Source: Micromonospora sp. M71_S20 (lineage in GTDB: Bacteria; Actinomycetota; Actinomycetes; Mycobacteriales; Micromonosporaceae). Taken from it: a DNA stretch of 64,000 bases. Each line of letters starts with the position of its first letter. Position 1 is the stretch's first letter. A model generated the notes under the pieces. That model had not been told where the DNA came from, ran no database searches, and worked only from the letters and a program-made list of their open reading frames with translations. Shown in pieces: positions 18,537-26,517 of the stretch. The translations under genes were made by a program, and so were the position numbers. The stretch covers positions 744,001 through 808,000 of the forward strand of contig NZ_RCCV01000004.1 in assembly GCF_003664255.1 (NCBI RefSeq). Direction: 5' to 3'.

Positions 18537-19466
18537 TCAGCGGTCCGGGCTCCCGGCCGGCGCCATCACCCGCAGCGCGTTGGCGTCCAGGCCGATCCGG
18601 ATCGGCGTACGGCCGCACAGCTCGCCGTCGACCTCGACGCGCGCCGGCCGGTCGGTCTCCAGCCACAGCTCCCCGACGGCGAGGAACGGCTCGTCGCCGA
18701 CGGAGCGCCGGTGCCCGGTCGCCGCGTTGCGGGCGGTGTCGCGCACCAGCCCCCACCGGTTCGCCCCGCCGACCGGGTACGCGACCAGCAGCCGGTCGTC
18801 GGCGTCGGCGTCGGCGGCGATCGGGCGCCCGGCGTGGAAGCCGCCGTTGGCCACGTACACCTGGTGGGTGAGGAACTCGTGCCGGGCGTCCCCGGCGCGG
18901 ACGGTGACGCGCAGCGGGCGGTGCCGGGCCAGCAGGGCCAGGGCGGTGAGCGGGTACGCCAGCCGGCCGGTGACCCGCTTCAGGCGCGGCGGCGTGCGCA
19001 GCATGATGTCGGCGGAGAGGCCGACGCCGACGTGGTTGGTGAACCGCATGTCGCCGGCGAGGCCCAGGTCGACGTCGATCACCGTGCCGCCGGCCAGCAC
19101 GTCGACGGCCCGGTCGAGCTCCAGCGGCACGCCGACGGTGCGGGCGAAGTTGTTGGTGGTGCCCAGCGGCAGCAGGCCGAGCGCCATGTCGCGGTGGGCG
19201 AGCGCCCGCGCGGCGGCGCTGAGGGTGCCGTCCCCGCCGCCGGCCACCAGCAGGTCCGGCCCGAGGTCGACGGCCGCGGCGAGGGCGCGTTCGAGCTGGC
19301 CGGGCTGCTCGACGGGGTGGTCGCCCAGCAGGTGGAAGCCGGCCGCCGTCAGCCGGGCCCGGGCCTGTTCGTGCAGTTGGCGGCCCCGGCGGGAGTGGGC
19401 GTTGACGACGAGGACGGCCCGCCGGTTACGCCGGATGGCCGCGCCCAGTTCCTGCTTCGTCCGCAT
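18537..19466 (-). CDS. Diacylglycerol/sphingosine-type lipid kinase
   Basis: 309 aa if started at ATG 19466; a longer start at 19487 (MPIGSGP...) lacks a better ribosome site. VLVVNAHSRRG, the nucleotide loop GGGDGTLS and LGLLPLGTTNNFART are the signature of the DAGK catalytic domain (YegS/BmrU-like). The C-terminal beta-sandwich has HVGVGLSAD and VEVDGELCGRTP. It phosphorylates a membrane lipid such as diacylglycerol (family knowledge). It converges on the PLP enzyme gene, with 21 bases between the stops. Confidence 0.9.
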   Translation of the reverse strand: MRTKQELGAAIRRNRRAVLVVNAHSRRGRQLHEQARARLTAAGFHLLGDHPVEQPGQLERALAAAVDLGPDLLVAGGGDGTLSAAARALAHRDMALGLLPLGTTNNFARTVGVPLELDRAVDVLAGGTVIDVDLGLAGDMRFTNHVGVGLSADIMLRTPPRLKRVTGRLAYPLTALALLARHRPLRVTVRAGDARHEFLTHQVYVANGGFHAGRPIAADADADDRLLVAYPVGGANRWGLVRDTARNAATGHRRSVGDEPFLAVGELWLETDRPARVEVDGELCGRTPIRIGLDANALRVMAPAGSPDR

Positions 19467-19586
19467 GGGCCCCGACCCTATCGGCATCCGGGACGCCGGC
19501 ACGAGGACGACAGGATCGCAGACATAGAAGGTCCTCGACGTAATGGTTAGGGTGTCGGGAAGGAAGGTTCCCACCCGGAGGTGTTG

Positions 19587-19907
19587 ATGCGAACACAGGT
19601 GATCCGCGCGGTCGGCGTCCTGACGGCGGGAGGGGCCCTGGTGGCCCTCGGCGCCACCGGCGCGCAGGCCGGCCCGGTCGTGCCGCGGCACGCCGTGGTC
19701 GTCTGCCAGAGCGCCAGCTTCTACGCCAACTACGACTCGGCGAGCGGCCCGCACGGGTTCAAGCGCACGCTGGAGTACGGCAACAAGATCGGCCACACGC
19801 CCGGCGCGCATCCCGTCTACAACGGCTGGGCCGCCACCTTCGACTTCGGGCCCAACGACTGGGGCTACGTGCGCAGCGAGTGCATCGGGGGGTACGACTC
19901 GTGGTGA
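19587..19907 (+). CDS. Small secreted protein of unknown function
   Basis: 106 aa; ATG 19587 with GGAG at 19577-19580. A signal peptide with hydrophobic core VGVLTAGGALVALGATGAQA is followed by a mature domain of about 75 residues. That domain has two cysteines (VVCQSASFYANY and SECIGGYDSW) that could form a disulfide, and it is aromatic-rich. I do not recognise the family. The downstream partner has an SH3-like pattern and this one may be a relative. A TAGGGT -10-like box lies at 19548-19553. Confidence 0.8.
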   Translation: MRTQVIRAVGVLTAGGALVALGATGAQAGPVVPRHAVVVCQSASFYANYDSASGPHGFKRTLEYGNKIGHTPGAHPVYNGWAATFDFGPNDWGYVRSECIGGYDSW

Positions 19908-20194
19908 GCGGGGGATTGCCGCGCCGCCTCGGCGCGTTGCTGGCGACCGTCTGCGCCGTGCTGGCGCTCAGTGCGACGCCCGGGCACGCCGCGAACGGGA
20001 CGATCGGGCAGCGCGAGGAGGTGTGCTCCCAGGACCTCTTCGTCCGCACCGCCCCGGTCGGCGCGTGGATGGGCACCCTCTACCGCGGCCAGACGTTCCT
20101 CGTCGAGGGGCCGCGCAGCGGCGGCTACGTCTACGGCTTCGCCTACGGGCACGTCAACCGGCGCGGGTGGGTGCAGGACGGCTGGTTCTGCTGA
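19904..20194 (+). CDS. Small secreted SH3-like protein
   Basis: 96 aa from GTG 19904, whose last two bases form part of the preceding stop (GTGA), so it is translationally coupled. A signal peptide (LGALLATVCAVLALSATPGHAA) precedes about 65 residues. These contain CSQDLFVRTAPVGAWMGTLY and RGWVQDGWFC: the VRxxP...G.l..G....v pattern of bacterial SH3 domains, closed by a probable Cys-Cys pair. The pair of small exported proteins probably works at the cell wall or outside the cell; role unknown. Confidence 0.8.
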   Translation: MSGGLPRRLGALLATVCAVLALSATPGHAANGTIGQREEVCSQDLFVRTAPVGAWMGTLYRGQTFLVEGPRSGGYVYGFAYGHVNRRGWVQDGWFC

Positions 20195-20216
20195 CCTCGC
20201 CCGGCGCGTGACGCGC

Positions 20217-20243
20217 GGAGCCCCGGGTGGCGCCCGGGGCTCC
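20217..20243. terminator. Bidirectional hairpin terminator
   Basis: Perfect 11-base stem GGAGCCCCGGG with complement CCCGGGGCTCC and a 5-base loop, between the convergent genes ending at 20194 and 20270. Confidence 0.75.
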
Positions 20244-20269
20244 GTGGGGCCCGGCGAATCGTCCCCGGC

Positions 20270-21637
20270 TCACCGGGACGGCGTCAGCCGCCCGGTACGC
20301 CGCCGGTGGGCGCGGATCAGGTCGGCGTAGCGCAGGCCGCTCGCCTTGACCGTCCGGCGCTGGGTGGGGTAGTCGACGTGCACCAGCCCGAAGCGCTTGT
20401 CGTACCCGTACGACCACTCGAAGTTGTCGAGCAGTGACCACACGAAGTAGCCCGCCAGCGGCACGCCCCGGTCGACCGCCGCCGCGCACGCCGCGAGGTG
20501 CCGCTCCAGGTGGTCGGTCCGCTCCCGGTCCTCGACGGTGCCGTCGGCGCCGACCTCGTCCCGCCACGCCGACCCGCTCTCGGTGACGATCACCCGCGCC
20601 GGGGCGTACTCCTCGGTCACCGCGACCAGCAGCTGTTCCAGCCCGGCAGGGTACGCCTCCCAGCCCATCGCCGTGCAGACCGCGCCCGGCACCGGCAGCT
20701 GGCGGGCGTACGGCGGCGGCCCCGCCGGGTCGTCGGCCACCACCTGACGGAAGTAGTAGTTCAGGCCGAGGTAGTCGGTGGGCGTGGCGACGACGGCCAG
20801 GTCGTCGCCGCGGACCGGCGGCTCGACGCCGTACGTGGCGACCATGTCGGTCGGGTAGCCGCGTCCGTGCAGCGGGTCGAGCCACCACCGGTTGACGTGG
20901 CCGTCCATCCGCCGGGCGGCGGCCACGTCCTCGGGCCGGTCGCTCGCCGGCTCGCAGGGGCTGGGGTTGAGCACGATCCCGACGGAGGCGGGCCGGGCGG
21001 CGGCGGCCCGGATCGCCCGGGTGGCCAGCCCGTGCCCGAGCAGGACGTGGTGCGAGGCGCGCACCGCCCGGGCCAGGTCCCGCTCGCCGGGTGCCATCCG
21101 GCCCTCCAGGTGCCCGATCCAGGACACGCAGAGCGGCTCGTTGACGGTGGTCCAGTCGACGACCCGGTCGCCGAGGCGGGCGGCCACGACGGCGGCGTAG
21201 TCGGCGAACGCCTCGGCGGTGCCGCGCTCCGGCCAGCCGCCCCGGTCCTGCAAGGCCTGCGGCAGGTCCCAGTGGTAGAGCGTCACGAACGGCCGGATCC
21301 CCGCCGCCAGCAGGGCGTCGACCAGCCGGTCGTAGAAGTCCAGGCCCTTCGGGTTGACCCAGCCGACGCCGTCGGGCCGCACCCGGGGCCAGGCCACCGA
21401 GAACCGGTACGCGTCCACCCCGAGCTGCCGCATGAGCGCCACGTCCTGCGGCCACCGCTGGTAGTGGTCGCAGGCCACCGCGCCGGTGTCGCCGTTGTCG
21501 ACGGCGCCCGGCACGTCGCAGAAGGTGTCCCAGATGGACGGCGCGCGGCCGTCGGCGCGGACGGCCCCCTCGATCTGGTACGCGGCGGTGGCGACCCCCC
21601 AGAGGAAGTCGGGCGGCAGCGTGGACAGGTCCGGCAC
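20270..21637 (-). CDS. Glycoside hydrolase family 1, beta-glucosidase
   Basis: 455 aa from GTG 21637, chosen because AAGGAG lies 9 bases upstream and the protein then begins [20 protein letters not shown], right at the GH1 fold. An ATG at 21691, 5 bases after the permease stop, would add 18 unconserved residues. Acid/base Glu in TVNEPLCVS, nucleophile Glu in VTESGSAW, and [19 protein letters not shown] near the C-terminus are all GH1 hallmarks. No signal peptide, so it is cytoplasmic: it hydrolyses imported beta-glucosides such as cellobiose. Last gene of the ABC-importer operon. Confidence 0.95.
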   Translation of the reverse strand: MPDLSTLPPDFLWGVATAAYQIEGAVRADGRAPSIWDTFCDVPGAVDNGDTGAVACDHYQRWPQDVALMRQLGVDAYRFSVAWPRVRPDGVGWVNPKGLDFYDRLVDALLAAGIRPFVTLYHWDLPQALQDRGGWPERGTAEAFADYAAVVAARLGDRVVDWTTVNEPLCVSWIGHLEGRMAPGERDLARAVRASHHVLLGHGLATRAIRAAAARPASVGIVLNPSPCEPASDRPEDVAAARRMDGHVNRWWLDPLHGRGYPTDMVATYGVEPPVRGDDLAVVATPTDYLGLNYYFRQVVADDPAGPPPYARQLPVPGAVCTAMGWEAYPAGLEQLLVAVTEEYAPARVIVTESGSAWRDEVGADGTVEDRERTDHLERHLAACAAAVDRGVPLAGYFVWSLLDNFEWSYGYDKRFGLVHVDYPTQRRTVKASGLRYADLIRAHRRRTGRLTPSR

Positions 21638-21695
21638 GGGTGGGCTCTCCTTCGGATGTGCGGCCGACATGGCCTCGTGTGCGGCCGTCATGGCC

Positions 21696-22535
21696 TCACC
21701 TGACGGCGCCGGCGGTGAGGCCGGCGACGAAGTAGCGCTGCAACGCCAGGAAGCCGGCCACCACCGGGACGCTGACCACCAGCGACGCGGCCATCACCTG
21801 GTTCCAGTAGACGTTGAACTGGGTGGAGTAGCCCTGGAGGCCGACGGCGAGGGTGCGGCTGCCCTCGTCGGTCATCACCGAGGCGAAGAGCACCTCGCCC
21901 CAGGCGGTCATGAAGGCGTAGACGGCGACCGCGACGACACCCGGCACCGCCGTCGGCAGGATGACCCGGAACAGCGTCCGGAGCGGGCCGGCGCCGTCGA
22001 CCTGCGCCGCCTCGTCGAGGCCGCGGGGGATCGAGTCGAAGTAGCCGACCAGCATCCAGATCGAGAACGGCAGGGAGAACGTCAGGTAGGTGATGATCAG
22101 CCCGGTGCGGCTGGCGTACAGCTGGATGCCGGTGGCGGTGCCGAGGTTGACGTAGATCAGGAACAGCGGCAGCAGGAAGAGGATCCCGGGGAACATCTGG
22201 GTGGAGAGCACGGTCACCGAGAACAGCCCCCGGCCCCGGAAGCGGTACCGGCTGACGGCGTACGCCGCGAAGATCGCCACGGTGACGGAGAAGAGCGCCG
22301 CCACGGTCGAGACGACCAGGCTGTTGACCAGGTAGCGACCCAGCGGCACGGTCGACCACATGTCGACGAAGGCCTGCGCGGTCGGGCGCCGGGGCCACCA
22401 GGTGAAGCTGCCCTGCACGTCCTGCAACGGCTTGAGCGCCGAGCTGAGCATGACGTAGAGCGGGACGAGCACGAAGAGCGCGAGCAGGGTCAGCACGATC
22501 CGGCGGGCCCAGCGCTCGGCGGCGGTCTCACGCAT
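21696..22535 (-). CDS. Carbohydrate ABC transporter permease, MalG type
   Basis: 279 aa, ATG 22535, overlapping the upstream permease gene by 8 bases. About six membrane segments. The EAA loop [20 protein letters not shown] contacts the ATPase. It pairs with the MalF-like permease and the lipoprotein binding protein upstream. No ATPase gene is present, so the importer probably uses a shared MsiK-type ATPase encoded elsewhere, as in other actinobacteria. Confidence 0.93.
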   Translation of the reverse strand: MRETAAERWARRIVLTLLALFVLVPLYVMLSSALKPLQDVQGSFTWWPRRPTAQAFVDMWSTVPLGRYLVNSLVVSTVAALFSVTVAIFAAYAVSRYRFRGRGLFSVTVLSTQMFPGILFLLPLFLIYVNLGTATGIQLYASRTGLIITYLTFSLPFSIWMLVGYFDSIPRGLDEAAQVDGAGPLRTLFRVILPTAVPGVVAVAVYAFMTAWGEVLFASVMTDEGSRTLAVGLQGYSTQFNVYWNQVMAASLVVSVPVVAGFLALQRYFVAGLTAGAVR

Positions 22536-23517
22536 CGTTCCTCCGGCGGTTGGTGACCAGCAGGTAGCCGGCGGTGACCAGGAGCAGGAACAGCAGCAGC
22601 GCCACGGACATCGCCGAGCCCGCGCCGAAGTCCCAGGTCTTGAAGGAGCTGCGGTAGATGTGCAGGGAGATCAAGTTCGCCTGCTCCGGCGCCGAGCCGC
22701 CGAAGAGCACGTACGGGGTGTTGAAGTCGTTGAAGGTCCAGAGGAACAGCACCAGCACCAGCACCAGGTTGACCGGGCGCAGCATGGGCAGCGTCACCGA
22801 GCGCAGCCGCCGCCAGAATCCGGCCCCGTCCATGGCGGCGGCCTCGTACAGCTCGCCGGGGATGTTCTGCAGGCCGGCCATCAGGCAGAGGAAGGCGAAC
22901 GGCCAGGACCGCCAGACCGAGACGGTCAGCAGCGCGACGAAGCTGTTCTCCCCGATCAGCCAGAACGGCCGGTCGTCGAGGAGGTGTAGCTGGTCGACCA
23001 GCACGTGGTTGACCAGGCCGGTGTCCCGCTGGAAGAGGAAGCTCCAGGTGATCACGGCGGTGTAGACGGGCAGCGCGTACGGGGTGAGGAAGAGCGCGCG
23101 CAGCACGCCACGGCCGCGGAAGGGGCGTTGCAGCAGCACGGCGGCGGTGGCGCCGAGCACCCAGGAGAGCCCGACCGAGGCCACCGTGTAGCCGACGGTC
23201 ACCCCGAAGGAGTGCAGCAGCTCGGCCCCGACCGCCGAGTCGACGTCGAGCACCACGCGGTAGTTCTCCCAGCCCACGAAGGGCGCGGTGGACCAGTCGC
23301 GGATGTGGAACTGGGTCAGCTCGCGCAGGCTCATCCACGCCCCGACGAGCATCGGGACCACGTGGATCGCCAGCTCCAGCACGACGGCCGGGGCGAGCAG
23401 CAGGTACGGCAGCAGCGACCGGCGGCGGCCGGGTGACCGTCGGTCCGTCGGGGTCGCCGCGCGGCGGGCGGGCCGCTCCGGTGCGGCGACGTCCCGGGAG
23501 GGCGTGGTGGTGGACAT
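22528..23517 (-). CDS. Carbohydrate ABC transporter permease, MalF type
   Basis: 329 aa from ATG 23517 with GAGAGG upstream. An ATG further out (23571) lies inside the hairpin behind the binding-protein gene and is unlikely. A charged N-terminal tail (RPARRAATPTDRRSPGRRR) precedes six membrane segments. The EAA loop reads EAAAMDGAGFWRRLRSVTLP. Inner-membrane channel subunit of the sugar importer. Confidence 0.93.
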   Translation of the reverse strand: MSTTTPSRDVAAPERPARRAATPTDRRSPGRRRSLLPYLLLAPAVVLELAIHVVPMLVGAWMSLRELTQFHIRDWSTAPFVGWENYRVVLDVDSAVGAELLHSFGVTVGYTVASVGLSWVLGATAAVLLQRPFRGRGVLRALFLTPYALPVYTAVITWSFLFQRDTGLVNHVLVDQLHLLDDRPFWLIGENSFVALLTVSVWRSWPFAFLCLMAGLQNIPGELYEAAAMDGAGFWRRLRSVTLPMLRPVNLVLVLVLFLWTFNDFNTPYVLFGGSAPEQANLISLHIYRSSFKTWDFGAGSAMSVALLLFLLLVTAGYLLVTNRRRNDA

Positions 23518-23533
23518 CGTGGTCCTCTCGCTG

Positions 23534-23572
23534 GGTGGCCGTGGGAGGGTCGGCGTCCCTCCCACGGCCACC
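23534..23572 (-). terminator. Intra-operon hairpin behind the binding-protein gene
   Basis: Perfect 16-base stem: GGTGGCCGTGGGAGGG (23534-23549) with its complement at 23557-23572 and a 7-base loop, in the 66-base gap between binding-protein and permease genes. At this spot in sugar ABC operons such hairpins partly terminate or protect the 3' end. That gives more binding protein than permease (established for malE-malF; inferred here). Confidence 0.7.
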
Positions 23573-23583
23573 GGTCCGGCGGG

Positions 23584-24882
23584 TCAGCGCATCTGCTGCT
23601 GGGCCCGGGTCAGCTTCTGCCGGACGCTCTCCTCGGTGATCGGTTTGCCGCCAGCGGCCTCGGCGAAGAGTTCCTTGATGGCGGTGCCGACGAGGGTCTC
23701 GAAGGTGCTCTCGTCGGGCACCTGCGGCAGTGGCGCCGCCGTGGTGGCGAGGGTCTGCTGGAGCACCTTCTGCTCCGGGGCGGCGAACGCCGGGTCGTTC
23801 GCCACGGTGGAGACGGCGGGCAGCGAGCCGTACGTCCTGTTCAGCGCCACCTGCTCGGCGTCGCTGGTCATGAACTTGACGAACTCCAGCGCGGCGTCGG
23901 TGTTCTTCGTGTGCTTGAACACCGCGAGGTTGATCCCCGCGACCATGCTGTTGACCTTCCTGCCGCCCGCCGGCGGGGTGGCCGGGAACGGCACGGGGGC
24001 GATCCCGTACGCGTCGGGGGCCATGTTCTGCGACTTCAGGTTGGACCCGGCGGCCTGCCAGAGCAGCATGGCGGCCTTGCCGTTGGCGAAGTCGGAGACC
24101 GACTGGTTCTGCGCGTACTCGGCGTTGCTCGGGTTGACGATCTTGTCGACGGCCATCAGGTCGACGTACCGCTTGACGGCGGCGACGTTCTGCGGGGTGT
24201 CGAAGGTCGGCTTGCCGGCGGAGTCGAACCACTCGCCGCCGTACTGCTGGCTGAAGGTGAAGGCGTGGTGGGCGTTCTCCGACGGGTTGGCCCCCTCGAC
24301 GGCGAGGCCCCAGCGGCCGCCGCCGGTGAGCTTGCGCCCGACCTCGGCCACCTGTTCCCAGGTGGTGGGCGGGCTGGTGACGCCGGCGTCGGCGAACGCC
24401 TTCTTGTTGTAGTAGAGGGCGTAGGCGAGGCTGTAGAGCGGCACCGCGGCCGGCGGTTTGCCGGGCGCGCCGGCGGCGGCCAGCGCCGCGGGCACGAACC
24501 GGTCCTTCCCGCCGACCTTGGCGAGGGTGGCGTCGTCGAACTCGACCAGCGCGCCGGTGGCCTGCAACGACGCCGACCAGGTGTTGCCGATGTTGACCAC
24601 GTCCGGGCCCTGGCCGGAGGTGGCGGCGGTGAGCAGCCGGTTGAGCAGGTCCGACCAGGGCACCACCTCGACGTTGACCTTGATGCCGGTCTGCTGCTCG
24701 AACTTGTCCAGTTCCGGCTGGAGGGTCTGCTTGTCGGCCTCCAGGCTGGCGCCCTGGTTGCTGGCCCAGTAGGTGAGGGTCTTCCCGGCTGCGCCGGAGG
24801 AGCCGCCGGAGTCGCCGCAGGCGGTCAGTGTGGTGGCGGCCAGCACGGCCGCCGTGAGTATCGCGAGGTGTCGTCTCGACAC
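23584..24882 (-). CDS. Extracellular sugar-binding lipoprotein of ABC importer
   Basis: 432 aa from GTG 24882 with GGAAGGG upstream; longer starts would place a charged, low-complexity stretch before the signal sequence. Lipobox LTAC with lipidated C22, followed by GDSGGSSGAAGK linker. Family 1 (MalE/CebE-like) extracellular solute-binding protein, anchored outside the membrane. It delivers a sugar to the permeases encoded downstream. The GH1 gene in the same operon suggests a beta-glucoside or cello-oligosaccharide (inference). Confidence 0.93.
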   Translation of the reverse strand: MSRRHLAILTAAVLAATTLTACGDSGGSSGAAGKTLTYWASNQGASLEADKQTLQPELDKFEQQTGIKVNVEVVPWSDLLNRLLTAATSGQGPDVVNIGNTWSASLQATGALVEFDDATLAKVGGKDRFVPAALAAAGAPGKPPAAVPLYSLAYALYYNKKAFADAGVTSPPTTWEQVAEVGRKLTGGGRWGLAVEGANPSENAHHAFTFSQQYGGEWFDSAGKPTFDTPQNVAAVKRYVDLMAVDKIVNPSNAEYAQNQSVSDFANGKAAMLLWQAAGSNLKSQNMAPDAYGIAPVPFPATPPAGGRKVNSMVAGINLAVFKHTKNTDAALEFVKFMTSDAEQVALNRTYGSLPAVSTVANDPAFAAPEQKVLQQTLATTAAPLPQVPDESTFETLVGTAIKELFAEAAGGKPITEESVRQKLTRAQQQMR

Positions 24883-25010
24883 GTTCGGCCCTTCCGTTGC
24901 ACGTGGTGGGGGTCGCCGGCGTCGCGTCGGGGAACGGGGGTGACGGGCGGCGGCGGACGGTGGGCGGGGCACGCCGGCGGGGGCCGGCGCTCCAGAAGTT
25001 CCATCACGAC

Positions 25011-25054
25011 TTAATGAATGTGGTCATTAAAGTGGTTGGCCGAGAGGTCGTCAA
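25011..25054 (-). promoter_or_regulatory. Promoter of the ABC/GH1 operon with ROK-type operator
   Basis: On the minus strand TTGACG (25054-25049), a 17-base spacer and TTTAAT (25031-25026) form a near-consensus promoter. A perfect inverted repeat TTAATGA-N6-TCATTAA (25011-25030) covers the -10 box and start point. The ROK regulator is encoded divergently next to it, so this is its likely operator. Binding here would block the operon and perhaps its own gene. Confidence 0.75.
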
Positions 25055-25104
25055 GCACGGGGTCGTACAGTCGCTCCGGACGGCCGAGGGGATCGAGGTG
25101 GCAG

Positions 25105-26343
25105 GTGGAGCTGGCGCGCGCGACCAACCGGGGCGTCCGGCTGCGAAACCGGTCCGCCCTGCTGTCGAAGGTCTTCCTGGACGGCCCGCTCACCCGGCAG
25201 GACCTGGTCCGCAGCACGGGGCTGAGCCAGCCGGCGGTCAGCAACGTGGTCGGCGACCTGATCGACGAGGGGCTGATCGCCGAGGCGGGCGCCGCCGAGT
25301 CCGACGGCGGCCGGCCCAGCATGATGCTGCGGGTCGCGCCGCGGTTCGCCTTCGTCGTCGGCGTGGACGTCGGCGAGACCCGGGTCCGGGTGGAGCTGTT
25401 CGACTTCGCGATGACCCAGCTGGCCAGCGTCGCGTACCCGCTCGATCCGCGGCGGACGGAGCCGGCGGAGGTGGCCGGGCACGTGCTGGCCGGCATCGAC
25501 GCGGTCACCGCCCGGGCCGGGGTGGCCGTCGACGAGGTGCTCGGCGCCGGCATCGGCGTCTCCGGGGTGGTCGAGCAGGGCCGGGAGGCCGTGGTGCACG
25601 CCCAGTCGCTCGGCTGGGACCGGGTGCCGTTGGAGCGGCTGATCGCGGCGGGCACCGACCTGCCGCTGCACATCGACAACGGGGCGAAGACGCTCGGCCA
25701 GGCGGAGATGTGGTTCGGCGCGGGCCGGGGGGCCCGGCACGCCGTCTTCGCGCTGGTCGGTTCGGGGATCGGCACCGCCGTGGTGACCAACGGGGTGACC
25801 TACCGGGGCGCCTCCAGCAGCGCGGGGGAGTGGGGGCACACCACCCTCATCTACGGCGGGCGGCCCTGCCGCTGCGGAGGCCGCGGCTGCCTGGAGGCGT
25901 ACGTCGGCGCGGAGGCCGTCATCGACCGCTACCGGGAGGCCCGGGGCGGCCACCCGGTCCCGGGCGGGGACGAGGAGTCACAGCTGGCCGCCCTGATCGA
26001 CGCGGCCGACACCTCGGCGGCCGCCCGGCGGGTGCTGGACGAGACGGCCGAGTACCTCGGTGCCGGGGTGGCCAACCTGATCAACCTGTTCAACCCGGAG
26101 CGGGTCGTGCTCGGGGGCTGGGCCGGCATGGCGCTGGGCGGCCTGCTGCCGGCCGTCCGGGAGGCCGCCGGCCGCCAGGCGCTGCGGCAGCCGTACGAGC
26201 AGGCCTCGATCGAGCTGGGCCTGCTGGGCGTCGACGCGGTGGCGCTCGGCGCGGCGACGCTCCCGATCGCCCGGCTGCTCACGGCGGGCGGGGTGCGGTC
26301 GGCGAACCGGCGGGTTACCGAACAAATCGAACTTCACGGATAA
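25105..26343 (+). CDS. ROK family transcriptional regulator
   Basis: 412 aa from GTG 25105 (GAGG at 25095-25098); the longer start at 25018 would sit inside the operator. An N-terminal winged helix (LTRQDLVRSTGLSQPAVSNVV) is followed by a sugar-kinase-like ROK domain with DVGETRVRVELFDF and the zinc signature CRCGGRGCLEAY. Such proteins (NagC, XylR, Mlc-like) repress sugar genes until the sugar binds. It is divergent from the importer/GH1 operon, which it very probably controls. Confidence 0.93.
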   Translation: MELARATNRGVRLRNRSALLSKVFLDGPLTRQDLVRSTGLSQPAVSNVVGDLIDEGLIAEAGAAESDGGRPSMMLRVAPRFAFVVGVDVGETRVRVELFDFAMTQLASVAYPLDPRRTEPAEVAGHVLAGIDAVTARAGVAVDEVLGAGIGVSGVVEQGREAVVHAQSLGWDRVPLERLIAAGTDLPLHIDNGAKTLGQAEMWFGAGRGARHAVFALVGSGIGTAVVTNGVTYRGASSSAGEWGHTTLIYGGRPCRCGGRGCLEAYVGAEAVIDRYREARGGHPVPGGDEESQLAALIDAADTSAAARRVLDETAEYLGAGVANLINLFNPERVVLGGWAGMALGGLLPAVREAAGRQALRQPYEQASIELGLLGVDAVALGAATLPIARLLTAGGVRSANRRVTEQIELHG

Positions 26344-26361
26344 ATAACAGCGTTATTTATC
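26339..26361. repeat. AT-rich perfect inverted repeat at the ROK stop codon
   Basis: GATAAATAAC-AGC-GTTATTTATC: 10-base arms with a 3-base loop, overlapping the TAA stop. Very AT-rich for this genome. No T-run follows, so an operator for the downstream gene is at least as likely as a terminator. Confidence 0.6.
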
Positions 26362-26367
26362 GATGCC

Positions 26368-26414
26368 TTGACGGCTGCGCAACGGCGCCGCAACACTCGG
26401 ACGAGAGCGCTCTC
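26368..26414 (+). promoter_or_regulatory. Promoter and AGCGCT operator of the discoidin/beta-helix gene
   Basis: TTGACG (26368-26373) and an AACACT -10-like box (26392-26397, spacer 18) are followed at the expected start point by the perfect 12-base palindrome GAGAGCGCTCTC (26403-26414). The architecture is the same as at the pectate lyase gene. It suggests control by a LacI-family sugar regulator. Confidence 0.55.
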
Positions 26415-26517
26415 TCCCATTCCGGCACCGGCCGGCGTACGCCACCCGCATCGCTGCGGCCCCCTTCGTCATCCCGTCACGCCCGAGGTCAGCGACCCTC
26501 TATCGACAGGCGAAGTC

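Noticed and set aside
26339..26361. Classical Rho-independent terminator
   Set aside because: Arms are AT-rich, the loop is 3 bases and no T-run follows; kept only as an inverted repeat with operator as an alternative.
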